NCBI GenBank assembly: GCA_963837715.1
Contig: CAWIOF010000002.1
Span: 1,860,001-1,924,000 of the forward strand
DNA length: 64,000 bases
Source: JANYLB01 sp963837715
GTDB taxonomy: Bacteria; Actinomycetota; Acidimicrobiia; IMCC26256; JANYLB01
Reading direction: 5' to 3'
Below the pieces are notes generated by a model, which was not told the origin of the DNA, did no database searches, and saw only the letters and a program-made list of their open reading frames with translations. Below are positions 38,156 to 48,100 of this stretch, one piece after another. Both the position numbers and the translations under genes were made by a program. Positions within the stretch are counted from its first letter, which is position 1. Each line of letters begins with the position of its first letter.

Positions 38156-40866
38156 GTGGCCGATCCCATCGTGCGCAGGGGTGCGGCTCGGGGCTGGTCG
38201 GCCCTCGCCGCCGACCCTCGCGCGCTCGCGCGCGATCCTCGACGCGCGCCCCGTACCCGGCGTGGATCCAGCGGATCGACCAGGACGGGTTCCCGTGCGT
38301 CGCGATCAACGACGCGTGCGCGGCGGCGTACGGCTACACATCGGTCGAGCTGATCGGGACGCTCGCCCGCGAGATCATGCCCCCCGACGACTGGACCACG
38401 TACGAGGCGACCGTTCAGGACGCGGTCGACCCGTGCCGCGCCGGTGAGCCGTCGGTTCACCGCCGATGGCGTGGCCGGCCAGCTGATCTTCGACATGGTG
38501 CTCACACCGCTCTTCGACGAGCAGGGTGTCGTGACGCAGGTGTTCGGCATCTCGCGCGACGTCACCGACGAGACGACCTCGCTCCACACGAGCATCGAGC
38601 GGCTCCGAGCCGTCTTCCGTGCCGCCCACGACGCGACGCTCCTCTTCACTCCCGACGGTATGTGCCTCGACGCGAACCGTGCGGCCGCGGAGCTCTTCGC
38701 GCTCGAAGAACACGAGTTGGTCGGTGTCGACCTGAACGAGTTCGTCGACCGCGGTCGCGAGGTGCTCGACCAGCTCTCGGGCCTCCCGGCAGGCGCGGTG
38801 CTCAGCGACACGATCGAGGTCCGACGCCGCGACGGATCGATCCGGTTCGCGGAGTACCACCTCGAAGCCCACGTGCAACCCGACGTCCACCTCGTGATGG
38901 CGCGCGACGTGACCGACCAGCTCACCGCGGTCGCGGCGCTCCACGAGAGCGAGTCACGGTTCCGGGTGCTGGCCGACTCTGCACCCGCACTGATCTGGAC
39001 GTCGGGCGCCGACGGTGCGGCCGCCACCTTCAACCGCGGCTGGTTGGAGTTCCGGGGGTGCACGCTCGAAGAGGAGCTCGCGACCGGTGTGTTCGCGGGG
39101 GTCCACCCCGACGACCGCGAGCGCTGCCTCACGGTGTTCCAGACCGCGCTCGCGACCCAGACCGCCTACTCGCTCACCCACCGGCTCCGGCGGGGCGACG
39201 GCGAGTACCGCTGGTTGCTCAGCCGGGCATCGCCGCGGATGCTCCCCGACGGGACCTTCCTCGGCCACGTCGGTGCGAGCGTCGACGTCACCGACCAGGT
39301 CGAGGCCGAGCACGCGCTCCGGGCCGAGCGCGACCACCAGGCCGCGATCACCGCTGCGCTCCAGGATGCGCTGATCGAGAGTGACCGACACGGCCGCATC
39401 CTGCACGCGAATGATCGCTTCTACGAACTGACGGGATTCGACGCCGACGAGGTGATCGGCGCCGAGCTCCCGTACCCGTGGTGGCCCGAGGAGTGGCGCG
39501 ACCGCTTGGAGGCCGACGCCACCGAAGCCCTGCGGTCGGGTCGTACCGAGGTCGACAGCGTGTTCTGTCGGAAGGACGGCAGCCGCTTCCCGGTCGCGAT
39601 CTCGGTGTCGACGGTGGGCGCCGGTCCCGACGCGTCGGCGCTGATCGGCACCGTGCGCGACATGACCGCCCGCGAAGAGGCTGCCGACGCGCTCCGGCGC
39701 AGCGAGGAACGCTTCCGGGCGCTGGTGGAGAACGCGCCCGACATCATCGCCATCCTCGACCGAGACGGTCACCTCGTCGAGGCCAGCCCCGCCGCCGGCT
39801 TGATCCTCGGCCTCGAAGCCGACGACTACATCGGCCGATCGATCTTCGAGCTCATCCACCCCGACGATCAGGCGCGGATGTTCGACGTGTTCACCGAACG
39901 GCTCCGGGAGCCCGGATTCGGCGGCACGGTCGAGTTCCGGCTCGCGACGAGCGACGGGAGCTGGCGGGTCATCGAGGCGATCGGGAACAACCTGCTCGAG
40001 GACCCGGCCGTCGGCGCCTTCGTCGTCAACGCGCGCGACGTCACCGAGCGCAGCCGGCTCGAGGAGCAGCTCGCGCAGGCGCAGAAGCTCGAGGCCGTCG
40101 GACGACTCGCGGGCGGGATCGCCCACGACTTCAACAACATCCTCACGGCCATCTCCGGGTACGCCGAGCTGCTCCTCGCCGACGTTCCCGCCGAGTTCGA
40201 GCAGCGCGACGACCTCGAGGAGCTCGCCCGGGCTGCGGATCGCGCCAGCGCCCTGGTCGAGCAACTCTTGGCCTTCGCGCGCGGAGCAGGCCGTGCGGCC
40301 GACGGTGTTCGACGCCCACGCGGTGATCCACTCGATGGAAGGCATGCTGCGCCAGCTCCTCGGCCCCGCGGTGGGGCTCGCGGTCGGTGGTCCCGGCGTG
40401 CCCGCCGAGCGTCCGGGCCGACCGCAGCCAGCTGGAACAGGTGTTCCTCAACCTCGTCGTGAACGCGCGGGACGCGAGCCGCCCCGAGGGCGGCCAGATC
40501 GTCATCCGCACCGAGATCGTCGACCTTCCCGCCGACGACCGGGTCGACCCCGTCGAGATCCCGGCCGGTCGCTACGTCGTCGTGAGCGTGCGCGACGACG
40601 GCACCGGGATGGACCCGTCGACCCAGGCCCAGGCCCTCGAACCGTTCTTCACGACGAAGGAGGGCAAGGGCACCGGTCTCGGCCTGTCGATCGTCTACGG
40701 GATCGTGAGCCAGAGCGGCGGCTACCTGCACGTCGAGTCGGAACCCGATTCGGGGACCACCGTGCGGGTCTACCTGCCCTACGTCACCGATGATCTTCCC
40801 GCGCTCCCCGCGGAGCCGAACGGCGCCGAGCCTGTCGGCGCGCTCCCGGTGGAGTCGGCGCCGTGA
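38156..40866 (+). CDS. Soluble multi-PAS hybrid-free sensor histidine kinase, frame interrupted
   Basis: About 900 residues, with frame changes near 38230, 38262, 38445, 40283 and 40410 (each one extra base). About five PAS domains in series (starting near VAINDACAAAYGYTSVEL, LRAVFRAAHDATLLF, FRVLADSAPALIW, ALQDALIESDRHGRIL, FRALVENAPDIIAIL) precede a phospho-acceptor helix GRLAGGIAHDFNNILTAISG (HPK4 type) and an ATPase domain (RSQLEQVFLNLVVNARDAS, DDGTGMD, GKGTGLGLSIVYGIV). No membrane segment, so it senses a cytoplasmic ligand or redox state. GTG 38156 follows GAGGAGG. The response-regulator GTG overlaps its stop. Confidence 0.82.
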
Positions 40867-41234
40867 CGAACCAGCGGGTGCTGGTGGTCGACGACGACGA
40901 CACCGCTCGCCGGTTCCTGATCCGTGCGATCGGGCGGGGCGGGCTCGACGTGACCGAGGCGTCGTCGGGCCGCGACGCGCTCGCCCAGATCGAGGCCCGG
41001 TGCCCCGACCTCGTGCTCCTCGACTGCCAGATGCCGGAGATGAGCGGCGAGGAGGTGCTGCGGTCACTCAGGGGGAACCCCGCGACCGCTGAGCTCCCGG
41101 TGATCGTCGTGACCGGCCGCGCGAGCGTCGACGACCACATCGCCGGCCTCGAAGCCGGCGCCGACGACTTCGTGCCGAAGCCCGTCCACCCCGACGAGCT
41201 CCTCGCCCGCGTCCGCGTCCAACTCGACCGCTAG
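40863..41234 (+). CDS. Receiver-only response regulator
   Basis: 123 residues, a bare CheY-like receiver: acidic cluster VVDDDDTA, phospho-acceptor Asp in LLDCQMPEMSG, Thr in VVTGRA and Lys in FVPKPVHPDE. No output domain, so it must act through protein partners or a phosphorelay. The GTG overlaps the kinase stop (GTGA), so both are surely made together. Its stop is only 8 bp from the convergent CoA-transferase stop. Confidence 0.92.
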   Translation: MTNQRVLVVDDDDTARRFLIRAIGRGGLDVTEASSGRDALAQIEARCPDLVLLDCQMPEMSGEEVLRSLRGNPATAELPVIVVTGRASVDDHIAGLEAGADDFVPKPVHPDELLARVRVQLDR

Positions 41235-41242
41235 CGAGTCAG

Positions 41243-42910
41243 TCACGCGCGGAGGAACCAGTTGCGGGGGTCCCAGCCGCGGAGCGCGGCGATCTCCGCA
41301 GGGGTGGGGTCGGGAAGGGTCGCGACCGGTGTGGCGACCTCGAACTCCCACCCGCACGCCGCGCGCACGTCGTCGACCGACACCCCGGACGCGAGGGCAG
41401 TCAGCGTGAAGGGTGTGTCGTCGAGTGGTCCGGCCTTCTCGAACGTCGCGAGGTCGGTCACGAGCGCCTGCACGTGGTGGCCGGGCGACGTCACGTAGCC
41501 GACCTCGGGTGGTGTGCGCTTCGGCGTGAGCGTGGCGACGACCACCGCTTCCGCACAGACACTCGCGACGTCGTTCCCTCCGCCGGAACCCACCAGGAAC
41601 GGCCCACCGGGGACGAGGGTGGAGTTGACGTTGCCGAAGCGGTCGATCTGCGCGCCGCCGAGACAGGCGATCGTCTTCGTTGCCGCACCACCCACGAGCG
41701 TGCCGAGGACGAGTGACGCGTCGCCGAGCATGGTGGCCGACGGGAAGTTGCGATGGTTCAACACGAACGGATCCGCGGGAGTCGGGTCGTAGCCCCACAG
41801 CCCGATCTCCGCCGTGAGATCGACGGTCACCCCGGCGGCCCGGGCGAGGTCGACGCCGAGCCACGCGGCGAGGTTCGCGACGCCCGCTCCCGCGAGCACC
41901 GCGTCGGCGTCGAGCGCGGCGACGCGGCCGGCCAGATGGCGGGCTCCGAACGTCGCGGCGCGTTCCCACGCGTTGACCGGCGCGTCGAGGTCGGGCTGGT
42001 GGGCGTCGGCGTCGGCCTGCCACGAGTCGCGGTCGGCCCGGTCGCGCAGCACGGCGATGCGATCGGCTCCGAGCTCGGCGACGTACGCCTCGTGGGTCTC
42101 GGGGCCGAGGATCCACCGCTGGATCCACGCGTCGTAGTCGTCGGCGCGGGTTGCGTTGCGCGCGTCGATCCAGAAGTCGTAGTCCTCGCCGTAGCCGTCG
42201 ACCGGGAGTGATCCCGGGTACAGCCCGCCGGGGTGCGCGCCGAGGGGTGCCTCGCACACCGCGAGCACCCGATGGGCAGGGATCCGCACCAGGTGTGACC
42301 ACTCCCGCAGGTCGTCGACGATCTGCTCGACCGTGACGATCGCACCCCGCCGGGCCGCGAGGGCGCCCCACGCGCCTTCGAGCAACGGCGGATGGATCGC
42401 GACGTTTCCGGCGCGGTCGGCAACCGGTGCGTGCAGGAGCGCGACGTCGGGGACGAGCGGCGCGAGCAGCCCGATCGGGCCGAAGGGTGAATCGACGGTG
42501 GTGAAAGCGTCGTTGGCTTCCATCGAGGAGCCGGCGATGGAACGGGTCGTGATCGCGGGAAGGCCGCGGGCCGCCGCTTCGAGACGTTGCGAGAACGCGA
42601 GGAACGACCAGTGCTCCACCTCGACGTCGCCGCGCCGGTATGCGCCGGCCATCACCGGGTTCGGCGTGAAGTTCGGGAACGTGTCGCCCGAGTAGCCGGT
42701 GATGACCTTGCGGACGAGGCCGCCGTGGAAGAAGAGCGCCCCGAGAGTCGACAGGCTCAACATCACGAGGGTGAACTGCGGGTCACGCCCCCACCACTGC
42801 CGCACCACCTCACGGGCCGCGGCGGTCCAGCGGGTGTGCCCGACCATGATGTGCAGCGCATCACCCGCCCGAACATGTTCCCGAACCGCGTCCTCGATGG
42901 TCTTGCTCAT
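41243..42910 (-). CDS. Fused two-domain class I CoA-transferase (IpdAB/glutaconate type)
   Basis: 555 residues holding both halves of a class I CoA-transferase. The N-terminal half (to about 290) has HIMVGHTRWTAAAREV and the VEVEHWSFLAFSQRLEAAARGLPAITTRS block of alpha subunits; the C-terminal half has VTVDLTAEIGLWGYDP (E-x-G-x-x-G) and GGAQIDRFGNVNSTLVPG of beta subunits. IpdAB relatives hydrolyse a ring of a CoA-bound steroid intermediate; glutaconate enzymes transfer CoA. ATG 42910 overlaps the stop of the upstream acyl-CoA dehydrogenase by 4 bp. Confidence 0.85.
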   Translation of the reverse strand: MSKTIEDAVREHVRAGDALHIMVGHTRWTAAAREVVRQWWGRDPQFTLVMLSLSTLGALFFHGGLVRKVITGYSGDTFPNFTPNPVMAGAYRRGDVEVEHWSFLAFSQRLEAAARGLPAITTRSIAGSSMEANDAFTTVDSPFGPIGLLAPLVPDVALLHAPVADRAGNVAIHPPLLEGAWGALAARRGAIVTVEQIVDDLREWSHLVRIPAHRVLAVCEAPLGAHPGGLYPGSLPVDGYGEDYDFWIDARNATRADDYDAWIQRWILGPETHEAYVAELGADRIAVLRDRADRDSWQADADAHQPDLDAPVNAWERAATFGARHLAGRVAALDADAVLAGAGVANLAAWLGVDLARAAGVTVDLTAEIGLWGYDPTPADPFVLNHRNFPSATMLGDASLVLGTLVGGAATKTIACLGGAQIDRFGNVNSTLVPGGPFLVGSGGGNDVASVCAEAVVVATLTPKRTPPEVGYVTSPGHHVQALVTDLATFEKAGPLDDTPFTLTALASGVSVDDVRAACGWEFEVATPVATLPDPTPAEIAALRGWDPRNWFLRA

Positions 42911-44003
42911 GAACCGTCGAGCACGAGGTCGGCGATGCGCCGGCGCTGCCAACCCTGGTAGCCGTACATGAGGTCGTTCTGCTTCGCCCGCTTGTAGAGG
43001 AAGTGGGCCTGGTTCTCCCAGGTGAACCCGACGGCCCCATGGACCTGGATGTTCTCGGCCGTCACCGCGATCGCCGCTTCGGCCATCGCCGACTTCGCGA
43101 TCGCGGCTGCACGCGAGCGGTCGTCGCCGTCGACGTCGGACGTCCACGCTGCGTAGTGCACACCGACGCGACCGAGCTCGAGCCCGTGGAGCATGTCGAC
43201 GATCTTGTGCTGGATCACCTGGTGCGTCGCGATCGGTCGGTCGAACTGCACGCGGTTCTTGGCGTACTCGGCTGCCGCTTCCATCGCGGCCTCGGAGACA
43301 CCGACGAGCTCCGCGGCGAGACCCACTGCGGCATCGTCGCTCACCCGGCGCCAGATCGCGGTGTGGTCACCCCGCGGTCCGATCGGCACTGCTCTCGTCT
43401 CGTCGAGCGCGAGCCGCGCTGCCTTGCGGGTCGGATCCATCGTCGGGATCGCCGCCGCGGTCGGTTCCTCGAGGAGGAACGAGCCGAGCCCTTCAGGGGT
43501 GCGTGCCGCGACGATGATCCAGTCGGCGGTGTGGCCGTCGAGCACGAGCGGCTTGCTCCCCGTGAGCACCCAGTCGGCGCCCTTGCGTCGCGCGCTCGCG
43601 CGCGGACGCGGTCGACCGGATCGCCGTGACCGAGCTCCTCGAGCGCGACGGAGCCCCGCCGCTCGCCGGACGCAAGTGACTCGAGCAGCTCCGTTGCCCC
43701 CAGCCTCCGGGCCGCCAACGTGGCGACGATGGCGGAGGAGAAGAACGGGCCCGGAAACGGGATCCGGCCCATCTCCTCGAGCACGACCACCGCGTCGACG
43801 AGCCCGAGACCGAGGCCGCCCTGGTCGACGGGAACGAGCAGTGCCGGCCACCCGGATTCGACGACGTGACCCCAGACGGGTTCGGTGTAGCCCCGGGGGT
43901 CGTCGGCCATGGCCTCGACGTACTGGTGCGTCGCGTGGTCGGCGAGCACGGCGCGCACGGCGTCGCGCAGGGCGTCCTGGTCGGGCGAGAACGTGAACTC
44001 CAC
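42907..44003 (-). CDS. Acyl-CoA dehydrogenase, probable non-catalytic-type subunit, frame interrupted
   Basis: About 365 residues. The N-terminal frame (44003 to about 43615) has FTFSPDQDALRDAVRAVL and GGLGLGLVDAVVVLEEMGR; the remainder (GADWVLTGSKPLVLDGH, AKNRVQFDRPIATHQVIQHK, QVHGAVGFTWENQAHFLYKRA) continues in another frame after a GC-alternating stretch at 43595-43625. As in the protein at 20184, neither usual catalytic Glu position is filled, fitting the beta-type subunit of a heteromeric dehydrogenase. GTG 44003 lies 6 nt after a TAGCGT box. Overlaps the CoA-transferase start by 4 bp. Confidence 0.85.
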
Positions 44004-44009
44004 GCCGGC

Positions 44010-44015
44010 ACGCTA
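44010..44015 (-). promoter_or_regulatory. -10 box of leaderless acyl-CoA dehydrogenase gene
   Basis: TAGCGT on the minus strand, 6 nt before the GTG at 44003. Confidence 0.6.
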
Positions 44016-44086
44016 CCTTCGGATGATCCGGGCGAGCCGGTGGCGTCGAACACTCGTGGAGTGGGCACCGCCGACGAGGGAATCCG

Positions 44087-44500
44087 ATGACCGAAGTCTC
44101 GACCGAAGCTCCGATCGGCGATCCGATCCGAAGGATCCCGAAGCTCGCGCTCGTCGTGATCGTCCCGGTGATCGCAGTGATCGCGATCGGGTTGACCCAG
44201 GTACTCGCGCCCAGCGAGAGCTCGTCGTCCCCCGCGGCAGCTGGCGGCGCGAACGCGATCTCGATCAAGAACTTCAAGTACGCACCGCCCACGCTCATCG
44301 CGGCACCGGGCGCGAAGATCGCGGTCACGAACGACGACCAGACCGTGCACACCGTCACCGCGAGCGACAAGAGCTTCGACACCGGCGACCTCGACGGCGG
44401 CGCGACCGCATCGATCACTGCACCCACCGAGCCGGGCACGTATTCCTACATCTGCGACATCCACCAGTACATGCAGGGGACCCTGAAGGTGCAGGGATGA
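44087..44500 (+). CDS. Membrane-anchored cupredoxin
   Basis: 137 residues: cytoplasmic tail, one membrane helix (about 18-40), a Ser/Ala linker and an outer plastocyanin-like domain. The copper ligands are His88 (DQTVHTV), Cys123, His126 and Met129 (YICDIHQYM), the type 1 set. It would carry single electrons or bind copper outside the membrane. ATG with GAGGGAA upstream. The next gene, a four-helix membrane protein, overlaps by 4 bp (ATGA). Confidence 0.9.
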   Translation: MTEVSTEAPIGDPIRRIPKLALVVIVPVIAVIAIGLTQVLAPSESSSSPAAAGGANAISIKNFKYAPPTLIAAPGAKIAVTNDDQTVHTVTASDKSFDTGDLDGGATASITAPTEPGTYSYICDIHQYMQGTLKVQG

Positions 44501-44949
44501 CCGCCCGACGAACGACCGCCCAACAGACGATGCTGGTCGTCGGAGCCGCGGGGGTCCTCGTGAGCGCCTACATCCACTACTACCTGTACTTCCACGGTGG
44601 CTACCGCGGCATCAGCGTCGACCGCGTGCTCGGCCTCGACATCAGCCGCTCCTTCGCGTTGCAGGCGATCTCGGGGTTCTTCATCGCATGGGCGCTCGTC
44701 GTGTCGCTGCGGTGGGATCGCTGGGCGCTGCCCGCAGCAGTCGTCGGTACGCTCTTCGCCGTCGGATCACTCGTCGCCTATCTGTTGGCCCGCACCTCCG
44801 GCCTGCTCGGCTTCACCGACGACCAGACCAGCACCGAAGCCGTCATCGCCGTCGTGTCAGAGCTCGCCGCCCTCGCCTCACTCGGGACGTACGTGTTCAC
44901 GGCGCTCGTGCGTCGTGCTGACGTTGCCGGGCAGGTCGATCCGACCTAG
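44497..44949 (+). CDS. Four-helix membrane protein of unknown function
   Basis: 150 residues with four predicted membrane helices (about 12-32, 53-70, 76-96, 116-138) and a Tyr/His-rich outer loop after the first (YIHYYLYFHGGYRG). I do not recognise the family. The 4-bp overlap with the cupredoxin gene suggests the two proteins work together at the outer face of the membrane. Confidence 0.6.
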   Translation: MTARRTTAQQTMLVVGAAGVLVSAYIHYYLYFHGGYRGISVDRVLGLDISRSFALQAISGFFIAWALVVSLRWDRWALPAAVVGTLFAVGSLVAYLLARTSGLLGFTDDQTSTEAVIAVVSELAALASLGTYVFTALVRRADVAGQVDPT

Positions 44950-45117
44950 TCGTCGATGCGGGTCGCGGCCGCAGGGGTCGCCTCGCTCGGTGTGGAAGCG
45001 CGACTGGCCTGTGCCGTCCGGCCGCGGACGACCCTTCTCTCCACCTGCCCGAGGTGCTAGCTTCCTCAATTCGGATAAACGCCGCGCACTGCGCGTCATG
45101 GATGAGGCGGAGAGACG

Positions 45118-48100
45118 ATGCAGATGCGGCGGAGGATGGCCGTGGTCATGGCGACGGCCCTCCTGGGCTCGACGCTCGTACTCGGAGCGGTGACTGCGCC
45201 GCCTGCCGGCGCGGCTCCGAGTGACCTCGATCCGTCCTTCGGCGGTACCGGCTCGGTCGCGCTCAACCTGGGGGCAGAGACCCACGCGGAGACGATCGCC
45301 CGCGACGTGGCGCGCACACCCGACGGCAAGCTCGTCGTCGCCGGCACCGACTCAGTCAACGGACAGGGCACCAAGCGCGACTTCCTCGCGGCGCGCCTCG
45401 CTCCGGATGGATCGCTCGACCCGACGTTCGGTGGCGACGGGATCGCGACCGCGCGCTTCGACGACATCTCGCTCGACGAGGTCAACGCGGTCGCGGTGCA
45501 ACCCGACGGCAAGGTCGTCGTCGCGGGAGTCACGATCCAGAGTTTCAACGGTGGTTCGTCGAGGGTGGCGGTCGCACGGTTCGGCGCCGACGGCCAGCTC
45601 GACGCCACCTTCGGGACGGGAGGACTCGCGACCGTTGCGTTCGGGACGACGAACAGCTTCAAGCAGGCGAACGCCATCGCTCTCGACTCGGTCGGACGCA
45701 TCGTGCTCGGCGTCTCCGGGCCGCTGGTCTCCGGGACCGTCAACGCGTTCACGGCGATCCGACTGACCACGAACGGGACCCCCGACACCACCTTCAGCGA
45801 CGACGGGATCGCGCAGGTGGCCGGCGGGAACCCTGTCACCGCCGCCGTCGCGGTCGGTGCCGGTGACTCGGTCCTGGTCGCGGGCCGGAACGCAACTTCG
45901 AGTCGCACCGAGTTCGTTCGGTTCACCGCCGCGGGTGTCGCCGACACGTCGTTCGGGACCGCAGGGAAGTCGATCGGGCCGGTCGAGATCTGCAGGTTCG
46001 GGTGCGCGCTCACGATCGACCAGAGCGGTCGTCCGCTCATCGCCGGGCGTCTCGGGCTGAATGCGATCGTGCAGCGCCTCCAGCCGACCGGAGGCCTCGA
46101 CACCGCCTTCGCGAACGTCGGTACGGCGACACTGCACTTCGGGCACTACTCGGCGTCTGCGATCGACGTCTCCGTCGATTCCACGGGTCGAGTCGTCGTG
46201 ACCGGTTCGACTGCTGACCAGAACAGCACCGAGAGCGACGTCGGCGTCGCCCGCCTTGCCGACGACGGCTCCCTCGACGCCACGTTCGACGGCGACGGTG
46301 AGGCCGCGTTCGACATCACCGGGAGCACCGCCACCGGCGTGGGCGTCGTGCTCGACGCCGCCGACAACCTCGTCGTGGTGGCGCTGGACGATCCTCCCGG
46401 GCCGCCCGAGAGGATCGGCGTGGCCCGCCTCCTCGCCACCGACGGCAGCTTCGACCCCGCGTTCGATGGCGACGGCCGCACGGTCGTGGCCCTCGAGCAC
46501 TCGTACCCGTACTACGACTATGCCCTCGATGTCGCGACCGACAAGGAGAACCGTGTCGTCGCCGTCGGTGGCTCGACCGACGAGCAGACACCCACCGCCA
46601 CGGTGGTACGCGTCCTCGCCGATGGCACGCCCGACCCGTCGTTCGGGACAGACGGCGCGGTCCGTACGCCCGTCCGCACGCCAGGTCAGTACGCGATCCT
46701 CGAATGGATCTCGGTGAAGGTCGACGCGGCGAACCGCGTGCTGGTCGCAGGCCGGGAATGCACCGAAGTCGGGTGCATCGTCGTCGTCGGGCGGTTCACG
46801 AGCGCCGGCGTGCTCGATCCGAGCTTCGCGGGTGACGGGATCGCCGAGCTCACGGGGGTCTGGGGCGACCGGCCCGACCTGGTGCTCGACTCGCGCGGTC
46901 GGGTGGTCGTCATCGGAGGCGTGTCCAACGAGGTACTGCTCCGTCTCACCACCGCGGGGGTCCTCGATCCGTCGTTCGCCGGAGGCGTACCCGTCGTCCG
47001 CCCGCAATCGGCCGCCGGCATCAGCTCGCTCGCGCTCGACGCGCTCGACCGGGCCGTCATCGCCCGCACTCCGGTGGGAGGTACGTGGGAGCTCGCCCGT
47101 TACGACGCGACGGGCGCATCCGATCCGACGTTCGGGACCGACGGCACGGTGACGTTCGACCCGACCCCGACCGGGACGATCACCACGTTCGACATGACCT
47201 TCGGCGTCGGGATCGACAGCAACGGTCGGATCCTGGTCGCCGGGAGCAAGGGCGACAACGCGGACGTCCTCGCCGCGCGCTTCGATTCCGCCGGGGTCAT
47301 CGATCCGACCTTCGGCTCGCAGGGTCACGCCACGATCGACCCCGACGGCCCCGCGAACAGCTCCTATCCCGAGGAGCTCGCGGTCGACCGCTCCGGTCGG
47401 GCTGTGGTCCTCGTCCGCACCGGCGAAGGAACCTACGGATCCAAGCTGGTCCGATTCGATGCCGACGGTGCTCCGGACTCCGCCTTCGGGGTGAACGGCT
47501 CCACGGCCGTCACCGCAGGAGGGGTCAGCGAGATCCCGGGTGGAGTCGCGATCGACACGGAGGGTCGGATCGTGAGCAGCCTGCGGTCCGAGGACGAGCT
47601 GCGCGAGGGCGACATCGGGATCGTGCGACTGCTCGGTGAGCCCGCACCCGCCGACCACGTCGCACCGACGGCCACGATCACCTCACCGCTCGACGGCGCC
47701 GTCCTCGACCTGGGTGCGACCATCGCCGCCGACTACTCGTGCGCCGACGACTTCGGTGGGATCGGCATCGACACCTGCGTCGGACCCGTCGACGCCGGCG
47801 ACCCGCTCGACACCTCGACGCTCGGTGCGCACTCCTTCACCGTGACCGCGACCGACCTCGATGGCAACACGGGCGGGAGCACGGTCGAGTACTCGGTGCG
47901 CGACGCTGCGACCGCCACGTTCGGCGCGGGCGGTGGTTCCGTCACGACAGGGGCTGCCCCGACCGCGGACGATCCGGTCGAGACGACTGTCACCATCCCG
48001 ACCTCCGGTACGGTCTCGATCGTCGAGGTCCCGACTTCCACCGCCACTCCCGACGGCTACGAGCTGGCCGGTCAGCAGGTCTCGATCACCGCCCCGCCGT

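Noticed and set aside
33190..40420. Programmed ribosomal frameshifting
   Set aside because: Breaks occur in many unrelated genes, several per gene, without a common slippery heptamer or downstream structure; base errors explain them better.
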